Assembly: GCA_900549065.1 (NCBI GenBank)
Contig: URNC01000008.1
Coordinates: forward strand, 1 to 28,030
Length of the DNA: 28,030 nucleotides
Reading direction: 5' to 3'
Source of the DNA: an uncultured Collinsella sp.
Lineage (GTDB): Bacteria > Actinomycetota > Coriobacteriia > Coriobacteriales > Coriobacteriaceae
In this document: in pieces, positions 1 through 7,207 of the stretch
Layout: each line of letters opens with the position of its first letter
How positions within the stretch are numbered: position 1 is the first letter of the stretch
The notes under the pieces: model-generated
Database searches by the model: none
Seen by the model: the letters and a program-made list of their open reading frames with translations, nothing else
What the model was told of the DNA's origin: nothing
Translations under genes and position numbers: made by a program

Positions 1-99
1 AGGCCCTCGCGGCCTAGTCGCTATTTAGGGCGTCCAAGATTTGGGGCGCAGTTCAATAGCGGCAGGGCTTTTGGAAGGGGACTTGGTTGTGCGGGCTCG
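1..99. other. Left contig edge, no gene seen
   Basis: This stretch lies downstream of the leftward lacF gene. I see no ribosome site, no reading frame with a start, and no hairpin followed by a T-run. A short AGGCC/GGCCT inverted repeat at positions 1-15 is too weak to call a terminator. Confidence 0.4.
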
Positions 100-438
100 T
101 TAGGCGAGCTTGGCCTCGAGCTCGGCGATGCGCTTGTAGGCATCGATGGTAAAGCGGGCCTGCTTCTCCAGAATCATAGTGGTCATGAGAGTGTCCTGAG
201 CGTGAGCCATGATGAAGGTCATCTCCATCTCGCCGCCGCCGGCCTCCTGCGAAAGCAGCTTGGTCTGCGTGTCGTGGGCGCCGATAAGTGCATCGCTGGC
301 ATCCTTGTGCAGCTGTTCGGCCTTCTCAAAGTCACCCTCGCGAGCAGCATCGAGCGCTGCAAGCAGATCGGTCTGGGCGTCACCTGCATATGCGACAATC
401 TCGAATCCAACCATCGAGATTTCTTCTTTGGTTGCCAT
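100..438 (-). CDS. lacF: PTS lactose/cellobiose-family EIIA (LacF-like)
   Basis: A 112-residue soluble phosphocarrier that takes phosphate from HPr and passes it to the EIIB domain of a lactose-class permease. The family's all-helical trimer fold fits the sequence. The phosphorylated His is His79 in the MAHAQDTLMTT segment, and Asp82 matches the metal-binding Asp of the trimer core. Length is normal for LacF/CelC (about 105-115 residues). The start is supported by GAAAGGAA just upstream of ATG. It lies downstream of, and in the same direction as, a 5'-truncated lacI-type gene. The intact lacE at 3555 has no EIIA beside it, so this is its most likely partner (inference). A cellobiose-class role cannot be excluded on sequence alone, but the LacE/LacG neighbours favour lactose. 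Confidence 0.9.
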   Translation of the reverse strand: MATKEEISMVGFEIVAYAGDAQTDLLAALDAAREGDFEKAEQLHKDASDALIGAHDTQTKLLSQEAGGGEMEMTFIMAHAQDTLMTTMILEKQARFTIDAYKRIAELEAKLA

Positions 439-652
439 ATTGCGTTCCTTTCACATATGAACCAATGGAGAGCATCGCGTCCGGGCATACGCGCTGCGTT
501 CTGTATGGCTGAAACATTAACATTCAAACAAAAAAGAACAGCGCAAAACGTAATTTCAATCTACGAACAGTCACTTTTCGCCCGTGAACGGTTTTTAAAC
601 CAATCTGAACAATATCGAACACAGTTAGCGGCAACCCAAACAGGACCGCACC
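439..652. promoter_or_regulatory. Upstream region of lacF
   Basis: A 214-bp, AT-richer gap between the lacI remnant and lacF, both leftward. It holds one exact TGAACGGT (585-592), a motif that recurs upstream of the other PTS units here. Related GAAC-containing words (CGAACAG at 564, TGAACAA at 606, CGAACAC at 616) sit about one or two helical turns from it. Because the upstream lacI lost its start, lacF probably relies on a promoter in this gap. I could not settle on one -10/-35 pair. Confidence 0.45.
585..592 (+). promoter_or_regulatory. TGAACGGT motif, lacF upstream
   Basis: Exact copy of the 8-mer that also occurs at 3374-3381 (reverse), 8788-8795, 24557-24564 and 24573-24580 (reverse). 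It is followed by an AT-rich TTTTTAAAC. The binding protein is unknown. Confidence 0.45.
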
Positions 653-1621
653 CTAACGCAAATCGCGCACCGTATCGCCCTCTACGAGCACACCGGGAAT
701 CAGCATGTGCTCCACGCCAGACGCACCCCCATCGGCGCCGGCAATCTTGTCAACCGCCCACATGCCGACGCGCTTGTTGTCAAAGCGCACCGTGGTCAGG
801 CGACGGTCGGGCACGATATCGCCCAGGCTGTCGTCAACACCCGCCACGCTCACGTCCTGGGGCACGCGCTTTCCGCGCGACTCGAGTCCGCGAATGCAGC
901 CGTAGGCCATGGCATCGTTGGAGGCATAGATGGCAGTACAGGTCGGATCGTCCGCCAGAGCTTGGCCTGCGGCATATCCGCTCTGTGCCGTCCAATCGCC
1001 ACGAACGAGTCGCGGTGGCTCAATATCGTGCGCGCGCAATGTCTCGCGCCACCCCTCCTCGCGCTGCATGCCCGAAAGCGAGCGTTCGGGACACGAGATA
1101 AAGTGCACGGTCTTGTGCCCCTGCCCCAGCAAGTACTCGACAACCTGGCGCGAACAATCGAACTGATCGTTATCGACCGTCGAGCACAGCGGGTGCTCCA
1201 GCATGGTAACGAGCACCGTCTGCATACCAGGCAGCGGCTCAAAGGTGCCAAAGTCCGCCGGCATGCGATTCATGATCACGACCATGCCATCCACCGGCAG
1301 TGCGCTCATGCGCGACGATGCGCTCTCGAGGGTATACGGATGTCCATCTACTTTAGTGAGGGTAATGGCGTAGCCGTGCTTATCGGCGGCGGCGGCAAAG
1401 TCCTCCATACGGTCGAGGTTGCCGGTACCGGTAATTTTGAACATGGCGACGCCGACGGTCTTAAACTTGCCGCGGCGCAGCGATCGACCGGCATAATTGG
1501 AGCGATACCCCAGCTCGCGCATGGCGGCACGCACGCGCTCCTTGGTCTCGGGGCGCACGCTGGGTGAATCGTGGACGGTGCGCGAGACCGTCTGTTCTGA
1601 GACGCCCGCGAGGAGCGCCAC
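653..1621 (-). pseudogene. LacI-family repressor, 5'-truncated at a sequence junction
   Basis: It encodes 322 residues of a LacI/GalR-type repressor: the helix-turn-helix minus its first few residues (VALLAGVSEQTVSRTV, then SVRPETKERV and the hinge helix), followed by a full periplasmic-binding-protein-like effector domain ending in LIPGVLVEGDTVRDLR. The first readable codon, GTG at 1621, matches the internal Val of the usual '(D)VA.LAGVS' rather than a start. Directly beyond it is the 3' part of a lacG-like gene on the opposite strand, so the native start, ribosome site and promoter are gone. It is a clear paralogue of the repressor at 2269-3279, sharing LPVDGM, EHP.CSTV and GDW.A.SGYAAG. 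It may be translated weakly from the GTG, but I expect it to be non-functional. A misassembly at 1620/1621 would make it an ordinary gene cut in two. Confidence 0.75.
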
Positions 1622-1911
1622 TTACCGAGAACGGCATGGGCTACAAGGACCCCTACAAGGACGGTTTTGTGGACGACCAGCCGCGCATCGACTACATCGA
1701 GCAGCACTTGCGCTGGCTGCTCAAGGCCATGGAGGTGGGCGTCAACGTGGGCGGCTACTTCCTGTGGAGTCTGCAGGATCAGTTCTCCTGGACCAATGGT
1801 TACAACAAGCGCTATGGCTTCTTCTACGTTGACTTTGAAACCCAGAAGCGCACGCCCAAGGCAAGCGCCTACTGGTACAAGCACGTGGCGCAGACCCGTC
1901 GTCTGGACTAG
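1621..1911 (+). pseudogene. 3' fragment of a lacG-like 6-phospho-beta-galactosidase
   Basis: The last 96 codons of a GH1 enzyme, open from the junction at 1621 to the stop at 1909-1911. The fragment starts at the nucleophile motif (L)TENGMGYKD and keeps the phosphate-binding SWTNGYNKRYG and the family C-terminus KASAYWYKHVA. It aligns over its whole length with residues 378-473 of the intact enzyme at 5409-6830. About 377 N-terminal residues, including the acid/base Glu, are missing, so it cannot be active. Its own strong terminator follows. In the intact module the repressor is divergent from lacE-lacG, so the missing piece would be the intergenic promoter, a PTS gene and most of lacG. Confidence 0.88.
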
Positions 1912-1964
1912 CGGCTGGCGACCAGCGGAATTGCCCCGCTCACATAACCTGTCCCCATTTCTCA

Positions 1965-2013
1965 GCCGGGGGTGGCACGTCACACGGCGCGCCGCCCCCG
2001 GCCTTTTGTTTTT
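1965..2013 (+). terminator. Rho-independent terminator after lacG remnant
   Basis: A 12-bp GC-rich stem, GCCGGGGGTGGC (1965-1976) with GCCGCCCCCGGC (1991-2002), contains one G-U pair and is followed by a T-rich tract (2004-2013). Confidence 0.85.
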
Positions 2014-2030
2014 GTTCGGCTGGGGGGCCG

Positions 2031-2254
2031 TTTGTCTCGATCTGTAACATCTAGCCGAGTTTTTGGTCCCTAGCTGTTACAAATCAAGACAAACCGGGAA
2101 GACGGGGCCGAATTGTCTAAATCTGTAACACTAAAACCGGTTTTGGACGTCTGGTTGTTACAGATTGAGATAAACGCACAGGACAATCCTCTCAATCTCG
2201 ATCTGTAACATCTAGCCGTGTATTTCGGTCCTAACTGTTACAGATTGAGATGAA
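2031..2254. repeat. Array of three 80-bp-spaced palindromic units (array 1)
   Basis: Three units start their TCTGTAACA core at 2041, 2122 and 2202, spaced 81 and 80 bp. Each has a left arm like TCTCGATCTGTAACA and a right arm like TGTTACAGATTGAGA. The interior is exactly 25 bp in every unit and differs in sequence, often reading close to CTAGCCGAGTTTTTCGGTC. The array fills the gap between the 3' ends of the lacG remnant (+) and the lacI-type gene (-). A matching array lies at 6920-7143. Linkers between units also match between arrays, such as the CACAGG-CAATCC words at 2177 and 7066. The whole block was therefore duplicated with the lac module. Its function is unknown. Confidence 0.8.
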
Positions 2255-2268
2255 CGAGCCGAGCACGT

Positions 2269-3279
2269 CTACGCCCGCAAGTCCTTTACGCTGGAACGCT
2301 CGACCAACACGCCCGAGACGAGCGTACGGCTTCTGGAGCTCGGAGCTTCCAGACCCGCGACGACCTCGTTGAGCGCACGGACGCCCAGCTCGCGGTGGCG
2401 AAACTTCACCGACGTCAGAATCGAGTTGGGAATCGTCTTATAGAGCTCATCGTCGAAGCCGATCACGGACACATCATTGGGCACACTGAGCCCTTTGTCA
2501 CGCAGAGCCATCATCACGCCGTTTGCCATGCAGTCGTTAGCAGCGAGGACCGCCGTGCAATCGGGTTTATCGGCAAGCACAAGGCCCGCGGCATAGCCAC
2601 TATCCGCATTCCAATCGCCTTGCAGAGGCTCGGGCGGCTCAATGCCACGTGCCTCGAGTGCCGCACGCCAACCTTTCATACGACACTGGCTCGACAGCGA
2701 CTCTTTCTTACCAGAGACGAAGTATACGTTCTTGTGCCCGCGATTTAAGAAGTACTCGCACGCCATACGCGCACCACCCTCTTGATCGTCACTAACGGTA
2801 GAGCAGGTAGGATGCTCCATCGGCGTGATAATCACCGTCTTGAGGTCCTTCGGTGCCTTAAAGGTATCAAAGTCATCGACCATCTGACGCAGGTTGAAGA
2901 TCATGCCATCAACAGGCAGCTGCGACATCCTACGCGCCGCTTCGGCAAGGGTCATCTTCTCCCCCGCCCGCTTCTTAATCATCGTGAGCGCAAAGCCGCG
3001 TTCTTCGGCGGCATCGGCGATACCGTCAATCATGTCCACGGCGCCGCCCGACAAGTGGAACATCACCACGCCGATGCACCCGTAACGGCCCAACTTGAGT
3101 GAACGCGCGGCAAAGTTAGTTCGAAACCCGAGCGCCTCCATTGCGGAATGGACCTTATCGCGTGTCGACTCTCGCACGCTATCGGGCTCGTTGATCACGC
3201 GCGACACCGTCTTGAGAGAAACGCCCGCAGCAACTGCCACATCGTTCATTGAGACATTTTTCTTGTCCATCGTTGCCAC
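2269..3279 (-). CDS. LacI-family repressor of the lacE-lacG operon
   Basis: A LacI/GalR-type transcriptional regulator of about 336 residues. The N-terminal helix-turn-helix reads MNDVAVAAGVSLKTVSRVIN, followed by the hinge segment and a sugar-binding-protein-like effector domain ending in LVSGVLVERSSVKDLRA. I chose the GTG at 3279 because GGAG stands five bases before it. ATG at 3270 is the alternative. A longer frame to 3348 adds residues with no family match. It is divergent from lacE, and a pair of overlapping perfect palindromes with central CG lies between them, so it most likely represses lacE-lacG. The inducer is unknown; galactose-6-phosphate or tagatose-6-phosphate are guesses. It is paralogous to the truncated repressor at 653-1621. 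Confidence 0.88.
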   Translation of the reverse strand: MATMDKKNVSMNDVAVAAGVSLKTVSRVINEPDSVRESTRDKVHSAMEALGFRTNFAARSLKLGRYGCIGVVMFHLSGGAVDMIDGIADAAEERGFALTMIKKRAGEKMTLAEAARRMSQLPVDGMIFNLRQMVDDFDTFKAPKDLKTVIITPMEHPTCSTVSDDQEGGARMACEYFLNRGHKNVYFVSGKKESLSSQCRMKGWRAALEARGIEPPEPLQGDWNADSGYAAGLVLADKPDCTAVLAANDCMANGVMMALRDKGLSVPNDVSVIGFDDELYKTIPNSILTSVKFRHRELGVRALNEVVAGLEAPSSRSRTLVSGVLVERSSVKDLRA

Positions 3280-3352
3280 TACTTCTCCAGTCGGTTTTGC
3301 ATCGCTTGTTTTTTGCGTTCTAGCATACACTACCTGCCCGACTGACAAATCA

Positions 3353-3381
3353 GCCGTTTATCGGACAATATCGACCGTTCA
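3353..3381 (-). promoter_or_regulatory. Paired TAAACGGC/TGAACGGT sites, lacI-lacE region
   Basis: On the minus strand TGAACGGT (3374-3381) and TAAACGGC (3353-3360) form a direct repeat with 21-bp spacing, two helical turns. The pair sits upstream of the proposed lacE promoter and resembles the pair at 8768-8795. Confidence 0.5.
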
Positions 3382-3392
3382 CCCGTAAATCC

Positions 3393-3421
3393 TTGTTGCT
3401 CTTCCAAAAATGTCTTACGTT
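3393..3421 (+). promoter_or_regulatory. Candidate lacE promoter
   Basis: TTGTTG (3393-3398), a 17-bp spacer and TACGTT (3416-3421). The -10 overlaps the left half of the operator, which fits repression by the divergent LacI-type protein. The hexamers are poor matches to consensus. Confidence 0.4.
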
Positions 3422-3450
3422 GTCATTAACGAAATGACAACGTTGTCATT
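3417..3450. promoter_or_regulatory. Double overlapping LacI-type operator
   Basis: AATGACAACGTTGTCATT (3433-3450) is a perfect 18-bp palindrome with the central CG typical of LacI/GalR operators. The left half also pairs with ACGTTGTCATT at 3417-3427, giving a second perfect 11-bp inverted repeat with a 5-bp spacer. Three half-sites therefore share the middle one. They lie about 105 bp before the lacE start. Confidence 0.8.
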
Positions 3451-3554
3451 TCACAATGCCTTCCCTAAGCAGGAAGGTTTCCGGGCAGTCCTGACCATCC
3501 ATCGACGACCAGTTCCATCCACATGCATCGCGCATCAAGTAGCAAAGGAGCTCT

Positions 3555-5333
3555 ATGGACGCCATCGTAAAGATGCTCGAAAAGCATCAGCCGTTCTTTG
3601 AGAAGATCTCGAGGAACATCTACCTCCAGGCTATTAAGGACGGATTCCTTGGGTGCATGCCCATCGTCCTCACCTCTTCGATTTTCCTGCTCATTGCCAC
3701 CCTTCCCGGCGTAGTCGGCATCACGCTGCCCCAGCCGCTCACCGACTGGTGCAACAAGCTGTACAACTTCACCATGGGCGTCATGGGCATCATGGTTGCC
3801 GGCACCACTGCCAAGAACTTTACGGCTTCCATGAACCGTCGCATGCCCGCCGGCAAAGTGCTCAACGACGGCTCCACCATGGTGGCCGCCCAGTGCAGTA
3901 TGCTTTTGCTCGCCGTTACGCAGTTCACCACCAAGTTCAACGGCTCCGAGCTTTCGGTCTTCGACTGCACCAGCATGGGCACGCGCGGTCTGTTCTCGGC
4001 CTATATCGCCGCGTTCATCACCGTGTGGGTCTACAAATTCTGCGTCTCGCGCGATTTGACCATTAAGCTGCCCAAGGAGGTCCCGGGCGCCATCGCTCAG
4101 AACTTCCGCGACATCATCCCCTTTGGCGGCGCCGTCATTATCTGCGGCATCATCGATGTCGTCGTGCGCAACCTCATGGGCGTTCCGTTCTCCGAGCTGC
4201 TCATCAAGCTGCTCTCCCCGCTCTTCACTGCAGCAGAGACCTACCCCGGACTCATCCTTATTCAGGCAGCCACCGCGTTCTTCTGGTTCATCGGCGTCCA
4301 CGGCCCCTCGATCGTCCAGCCGGGCATCGACCCCATCCGTCTTGCCAACCAGGCCGAGAACCTGCAGGTTCTGCTGGCCGGTGGTCACCCCGCCCACTCC
4401 CTCACCTTTAACATGTCGCTCGTGGGTGAGTTCGGCGGCACCGGCGCCACGTTCATCGTGCCGCTTCTGCTGATTCTCTTTATGAAGTCCAAGCAGCTCA
4501 AAGCCGTCGGTAAGGCCTCGATTGTTCCTGTTGCCTTTGCTGTCAACGAGCCGCTGCTCTTTGGCGCGCCGATGATCCTTAACCCCTACATGCTCATCCC
4601 CTTTGTTGCCGCCGGCTGCGTCAACGTGAGTGTTGCCAAGTTCTTTATCGACAACGTGGGCATGAACGGCTTCTCCTTCGTGGTGCCTTGGGCTACCCCC
4701 GCTCCCATCGGCATCTTCATCACCACGAACTTCCAGCTTATCGCCTTGGTGTTTGTCGCGATCATCATCTTGCTGGACGCCATCATCTACCTGCCGTTCT
4801 TGAAGGCATACGATAAGCTGCTCTGCGACCAGGAGGCCGAGCGCGCCGCCGAGCTGGGTCTTGAGTCCGATGGTGCTGCCACCATCGCCGCCAGCACCTC
4901 TGCGCCCGCTGTCGAGCAGACGACCGCTTCCGTCGAGACGACCGCTGCCGCCGCCGACAGCGAGCCTGTCGCCGATCAGCCCGAGCCCGCTGCCGATGCA
5001 TCCGCTAAGAAGGATGTCGACGGCCTGAAGGTCCTCGTCCTGTGCGCCGGCGCCGGCACCTCTGCCATGCTTGCCAACGCCATCAAGGAAGGTGCCGCGC
5101 AGACCGGAGAGAACATCGCTTCCTCTGCAGGCGCCTATGGTCAGCACACTGCCATCATGGATCAGTACGACGTCATCGTGCTCGCCCCGCAGGTTCGTAG
5201 CTACTACAACGACATGAAGGCCGACACCGATCGTCTGGGCATTAAGCTGCTCGCTCCCCGCGGTAAGGAATATATCGACCTTACCCGCGACCCCGCTGGC
5301 GCCATCAAGTGGCTCCGCGAGAACCTCGACTAG
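3555..5333 (+). CDS. lacE: PTS lactose-class EIICB permease (LacE-like)
   Basis: A 592-residue sugar permease that transports and phosphorylates lactose or a related beta-galactoside. Residues 1 to about 425 are the membrane EIIC domain of the lactose/cellobiose family, with repeated hydrophobic segments and the GVHGPSIVQPGIDPI and FAVNEPLLFGAP motifs. An Ala/Thr/Glu-rich linker (about 435-485) leads to a C-terminal EIIB domain (about 488-592). That domain carries the phosphocysteine Cys497 in VLVLCAGAGTSAML and ends with the LacE-like LAPQV...DRLGIKLL...LTRD pattern. The IIC-IIB fusion and length match lactose permeases (about 565-590) rather than CelB, which lacks IIB. AAAGGAG precedes the ATG. 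There is no EIIA in this operon; LacF at 100-438 is the likely donor. Confidence 0.92.
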   Translation: MDAIVKMLEKHQPFFEKISRNIYLQAIKDGFLGCMPIVLTSSIFLLIATLPGVVGITLPQPLTDWCNKLYNFTMGVMGIMVAGTTAKNFTASMNRRMPAGKVLNDGSTMVAAQCSMLLLAVTQFTTKFNGSELSVFDCTSMGTRGLFSAYIAAFITVWVYKFCVSRDLTIKLPKEVPGAIAQNFRDIIPFGGAVIICGIIDVVVRNLMGVPFSELLIKLLSPLFTAAETYPGLILIQAATAFFWFIGVHGPSIVQPGIDPIRLANQAENLQVLLAGGHPAHSLTFNMSLVGEFGGTGATFIVPLLLILFMKSKQLKAVGKASIVPVAFAVNEPLLFGAPMILNPYMLIPFVAAGCVNVSVAKFFIDNVGMNGFSFVVPWATPAPIGIFITTNFQLIALVFVAIIILLDAIIYLPFLKAYDKLLCDQEAERAAELGLESDGAATIAASTSAPAVEQTTASVETTAAAADSEPVADQPEPAADASAKKDVDGLKVLVLCAGAGTSAMLANAIKEGAAQTGENIASSAGAYGQHTAIMDQYDVIVLAPQVRSYYNDMKADTDRLGIKLLAPRGKEYIDLTRDPAGAIKWLRENLD

Positions 5334-5347
5334 TTCCTCCCTCTGTT

Positions 5348-5374
5348 GGTGCCCGGATTCCCGGTTCGGGCACC
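5348..5374 (+). other. Hairpin between lacE and lacG
   Basis: GGTGCCCG (5348-5355) and CGGGCACC (5367-5374) form a perfect 8-bp stem with an 11-base loop and no following T-run. It could protect or process the lacE end of the message. It does not look like a strong terminator. Confidence 0.55.
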
Positions 5375-5408
5375 TCTCCCTATTCGTATCCCACAGAAAG
5401 GATGACTC

Positions 5409-6830
5409 ATGACCAACCCCATGCAGTTCCCCGACGGCTTTGTGTTTGGCGGCGCCACCGCTGCTTACCAGGTTGAGGGCGAGACCCGTACGCACGGCAA
5501 GGGCAAAGTGCCCTGGGACGATTTCCTGGCAGCCCAGGGTCGCTTCTCCCCCGATCCTGCAAGCGATTTCTACAACAAGTACCCGGTCGATATTGACCTG
5601 TGCCAGCGCTTCAGCATCTACGGTATTCGCGTCTCCATCGCTTGGAGCCGTATCTTCCCCAACGGCACTGGCGAGATTAACCCCGAGGGCGTCGCCTTCT
5701 ATCACGAGCTTTTCGCCACCTGCAACAAAGCCGGCGTTATCCCCTATGTCACGCTCGATCACTTTGATACGCCCGAGGCCTTTTACCAGAACGGCGGCGA
5801 GGGCTTCCTGACGCGCACGACGATCGACGCCTTTGTCGAGTACGCCAAGTTCTGCTTTGCCGAGTTCACCGAGGTCAAGCACTGGTTTACCTTTAACGAG
5901 ATCCCTGCAACTGCCGAGGGCAGCTTTATCGTTGGCAACTGGCCGCACGGCGAGAAGTATCGCCTGGACAAGGCCTTCCAGCTCATGCACAACATGATGG
6001 TGGCCCATGCCAAGGCTGTCGTCGCCTTCCATGAGGGCGGCTTTGAGGGCGAGATCGGCATTGTCCAGAACCTGGAGCCCAAGTATCCCCTCGACCCCAA
6101 CAGCGCCGCCGACTGCGAGGCAGCTCGCATGGCCGACGTCATCAACAACCGCTGGGTGCTCGACGCCACCTTCCGCGGCCACTATGCAGCCGACACCATG
6201 GAGGCTGCGACCAAGCTGGCCCATATCGCCGGCGGCGAGCTCGACGTCCGCGACGAGGACATCGCCGCGCTGACCGCCGCGCTCCCCTATAACGATTGCC
6301 TGGGCGTCAACACCTACAAGTGCCAGTTCCTGCGTGCCGCCGAAGGCGAAAACGACATCAACCACAATGGCACCGGCGACAAGGGCTCCTCGCGCTGGTT
6401 CCTCAAGGGCGTTGGCGAGGCATGCGTGCGCGAAGGCGTACCCACCACCGATTGGGACTGGATCATCTATCCCGAGGGCCTGTACGACCTGCTGCTGCGT
6501 ATTAAGAACGATTACCCCAACTACAAGAAGATCTACATCACCGAGAACGGCATGGGCTATAAGGACGACTTCGAGGACGGCTTTATCGACGACGCCCCTC
6601 GCATCGACTACATGCGTCAGCATCTCGCATGGGTCCTCAAGGCAATCGACGGCGGCGTAAACGTCGACGGTTACTTTGTGTGGTCGCTGCAGGACCAGTT
6701 CTCCTGGACCAACGGCTATAACAAACGTTACGGCCTGTTCTACATCGACTTCGAGACCCAGAAGCGCTATCCCAAGGCGAGCGCGTACTGGTACAAGAAC
6801 GTCGCGGAGACCGGCCTGCTCATGGCCTAA
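5409..6830 (+). CDS. lacG: 6-phospho-beta-galactosidase, GH1 (LacG-like)
   Basis: A 473-residue cytoplasmic glycoside hydrolase family 1 enzyme that would split lactose-6-phosphate to glucose and galactose-6-phosphate. The acid/base is Glu164 in TFNEIPATAEG and the nucleophile is Glu379 in YITENGMGYKD. Ser432, Lys439 and Tyr441 in SWTNGYNKRYG correspond to the phosphate-binding residues of LacG. Trp433, next to that Ser, is Trp in 6-phospho-galactosidases but usually Ala in 6-phospho-glucosidases, which favours galactosides. The DWDWIIYPEGLYD and KASAYWYKNVAET segments are also LacG-like. GAAAGGATGACTC precedes the ATG, 75 bp after lacE. Some activity on 6-phospho-glucosides is possible. Confidence 0.9.
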   Translation: MTNPMQFPDGFVFGGATAAYQVEGETRTHGKGKVPWDDFLAAQGRFSPDPASDFYNKYPVDIDLCQRFSIYGIRVSIAWSRIFPNGTGEINPEGVAFYHELFATCNKAGVIPYVTLDHFDTPEAFYQNGGEGFLTRTTIDAFVEYAKFCFAEFTEVKHWFTFNEIPATAEGSFIVGNWPHGEKYRLDKAFQLMHNMMVAHAKAVVAFHEGGFEGEIGIVQNLEPKYPLDPNSAADCEAARMADVINNRWVLDATFRGHYAADTMEAATKLAHIAGGELDVRDEDIAALTAALPYNDCLGVNTYKCQFLRAAEGENDINHNGTGDKGSSRWFLKGVGEACVREGVPTTDWDWIIYPEGLYDLLLRIKNDYPNYKKIYITENGMGYKDDFEDGFIDDAPRIDYMRQHLAWVLKAIDGGVNVDGYFVWSLQDQFSWTNGYNKRYGLFYIDFETQKRYPKASAYWYKNVAETGLLMA

Positions 6831-6852
6831 TTCAAGCCGCATACCCCCTGTC

Positions 6853-6895
6853 GGCCGCATGTGAAATCCTCCACGGGTTCGCATGCGGCCTTTTT
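6853..6895 (+). terminator. Rho-independent terminator after lacG
   Basis: A perfect 9-bp stem, GGCCGCATG (6853-6861) and CATGCGGCC (6882-6890), is followed by TTTTT. It ends the lacE-lacG message just before the palindromic array. Confidence 0.85.
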
Positions 6896-6919
6896 GTTTG
6901 GCTCGGCCCGAGCAGGCCA

Positions 6920-7143
6920 TTTGTCTCGATCTGTAACATCTAGTCGAGTATTTCGGCCCTAGCTGTTACAGATCAAGATAAACGGAATGACTGGGCCGAG
7001 AGATCTCGATCTGTAACATCTAACTCGCTTTTCGCCGTCTAACTGTTACAGATCGAGACAAACGCCACAGGTCAATCCCTTTAATCTCAATCTGTAACAT
7101 CTAGCCGAGTTTTTCGATCCCAACTGTTACAGATCGAGACGAT
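6920..7143. repeat. Array of three 80-bp-spaced palindromic units (array 2)
   Basis: TCTGTAACA cores start at 6930, 7010 and 7091, spaced 80 and 81 bp. As in array 1, the TGTAACA and TGTTACA arms are always 25 bp apart. Outer arms extend the complementarity to about 18 bp (TTTGTCTCGATCTGTAACA type). It lies between the lacG terminator and the toxin-antitoxin promoter, both on the plus strand. Linker sequences match those of array 1 in the same order. No coding potential and no known mobile-element signature is seen. Confidence 0.8.
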
Positions 7144-7162
7144 TCGACGGTATCGTCCGCAT

Positions 7163-7188
7163 GGACACACCGTGGTACAATTGTGTCC
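7163..7188. promoter_or_regulatory. Toxin-antitoxin promoter with overlapping palindrome
   Basis: GGACACA (7163-7169) and TGTGTCC (7182-7188) form a perfect inverted repeat that encloses a good -10, TACAAT (7176-7181). No clear -35 is seen. The placement fits autorepression by the antitoxin or the TA complex. Confidence 0.6.
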
Positions 7189-7207
7189 CAATGCAAAGGA
7201 GGTACCT

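Noticed and set aside
653..1621. The left repressor as an intact gene with a GTG start
   Set aside because: That GTG aligns with the internal Val of the helix-turn-helix motif, there is no ribosome site, and the sequence beyond belongs to lacG.
1564..1911. The lacG fragment as a complete small gene starting at 1564
   Set aside because: The first 19 codons are antisense to the repressor helix-turn-helix and match nothing in GH1. Homology begins sharply at 1621.
3465..6920. A very long open frame (about 1150 codons) on the minus strand
   Set aside because: It is exactly antisense to lacE and lacG. Strong G/C third-position bias removes stop codons from the opposite strand. The predicted protein is low-complexity and has no start site or family motif.
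2031..7143. The palindromic arrays as CRISPR
   Set aside because: Only three units per array, a repeated part that is palindromic over about 60 bp, similar rather than unique linkers, and no cas genes.
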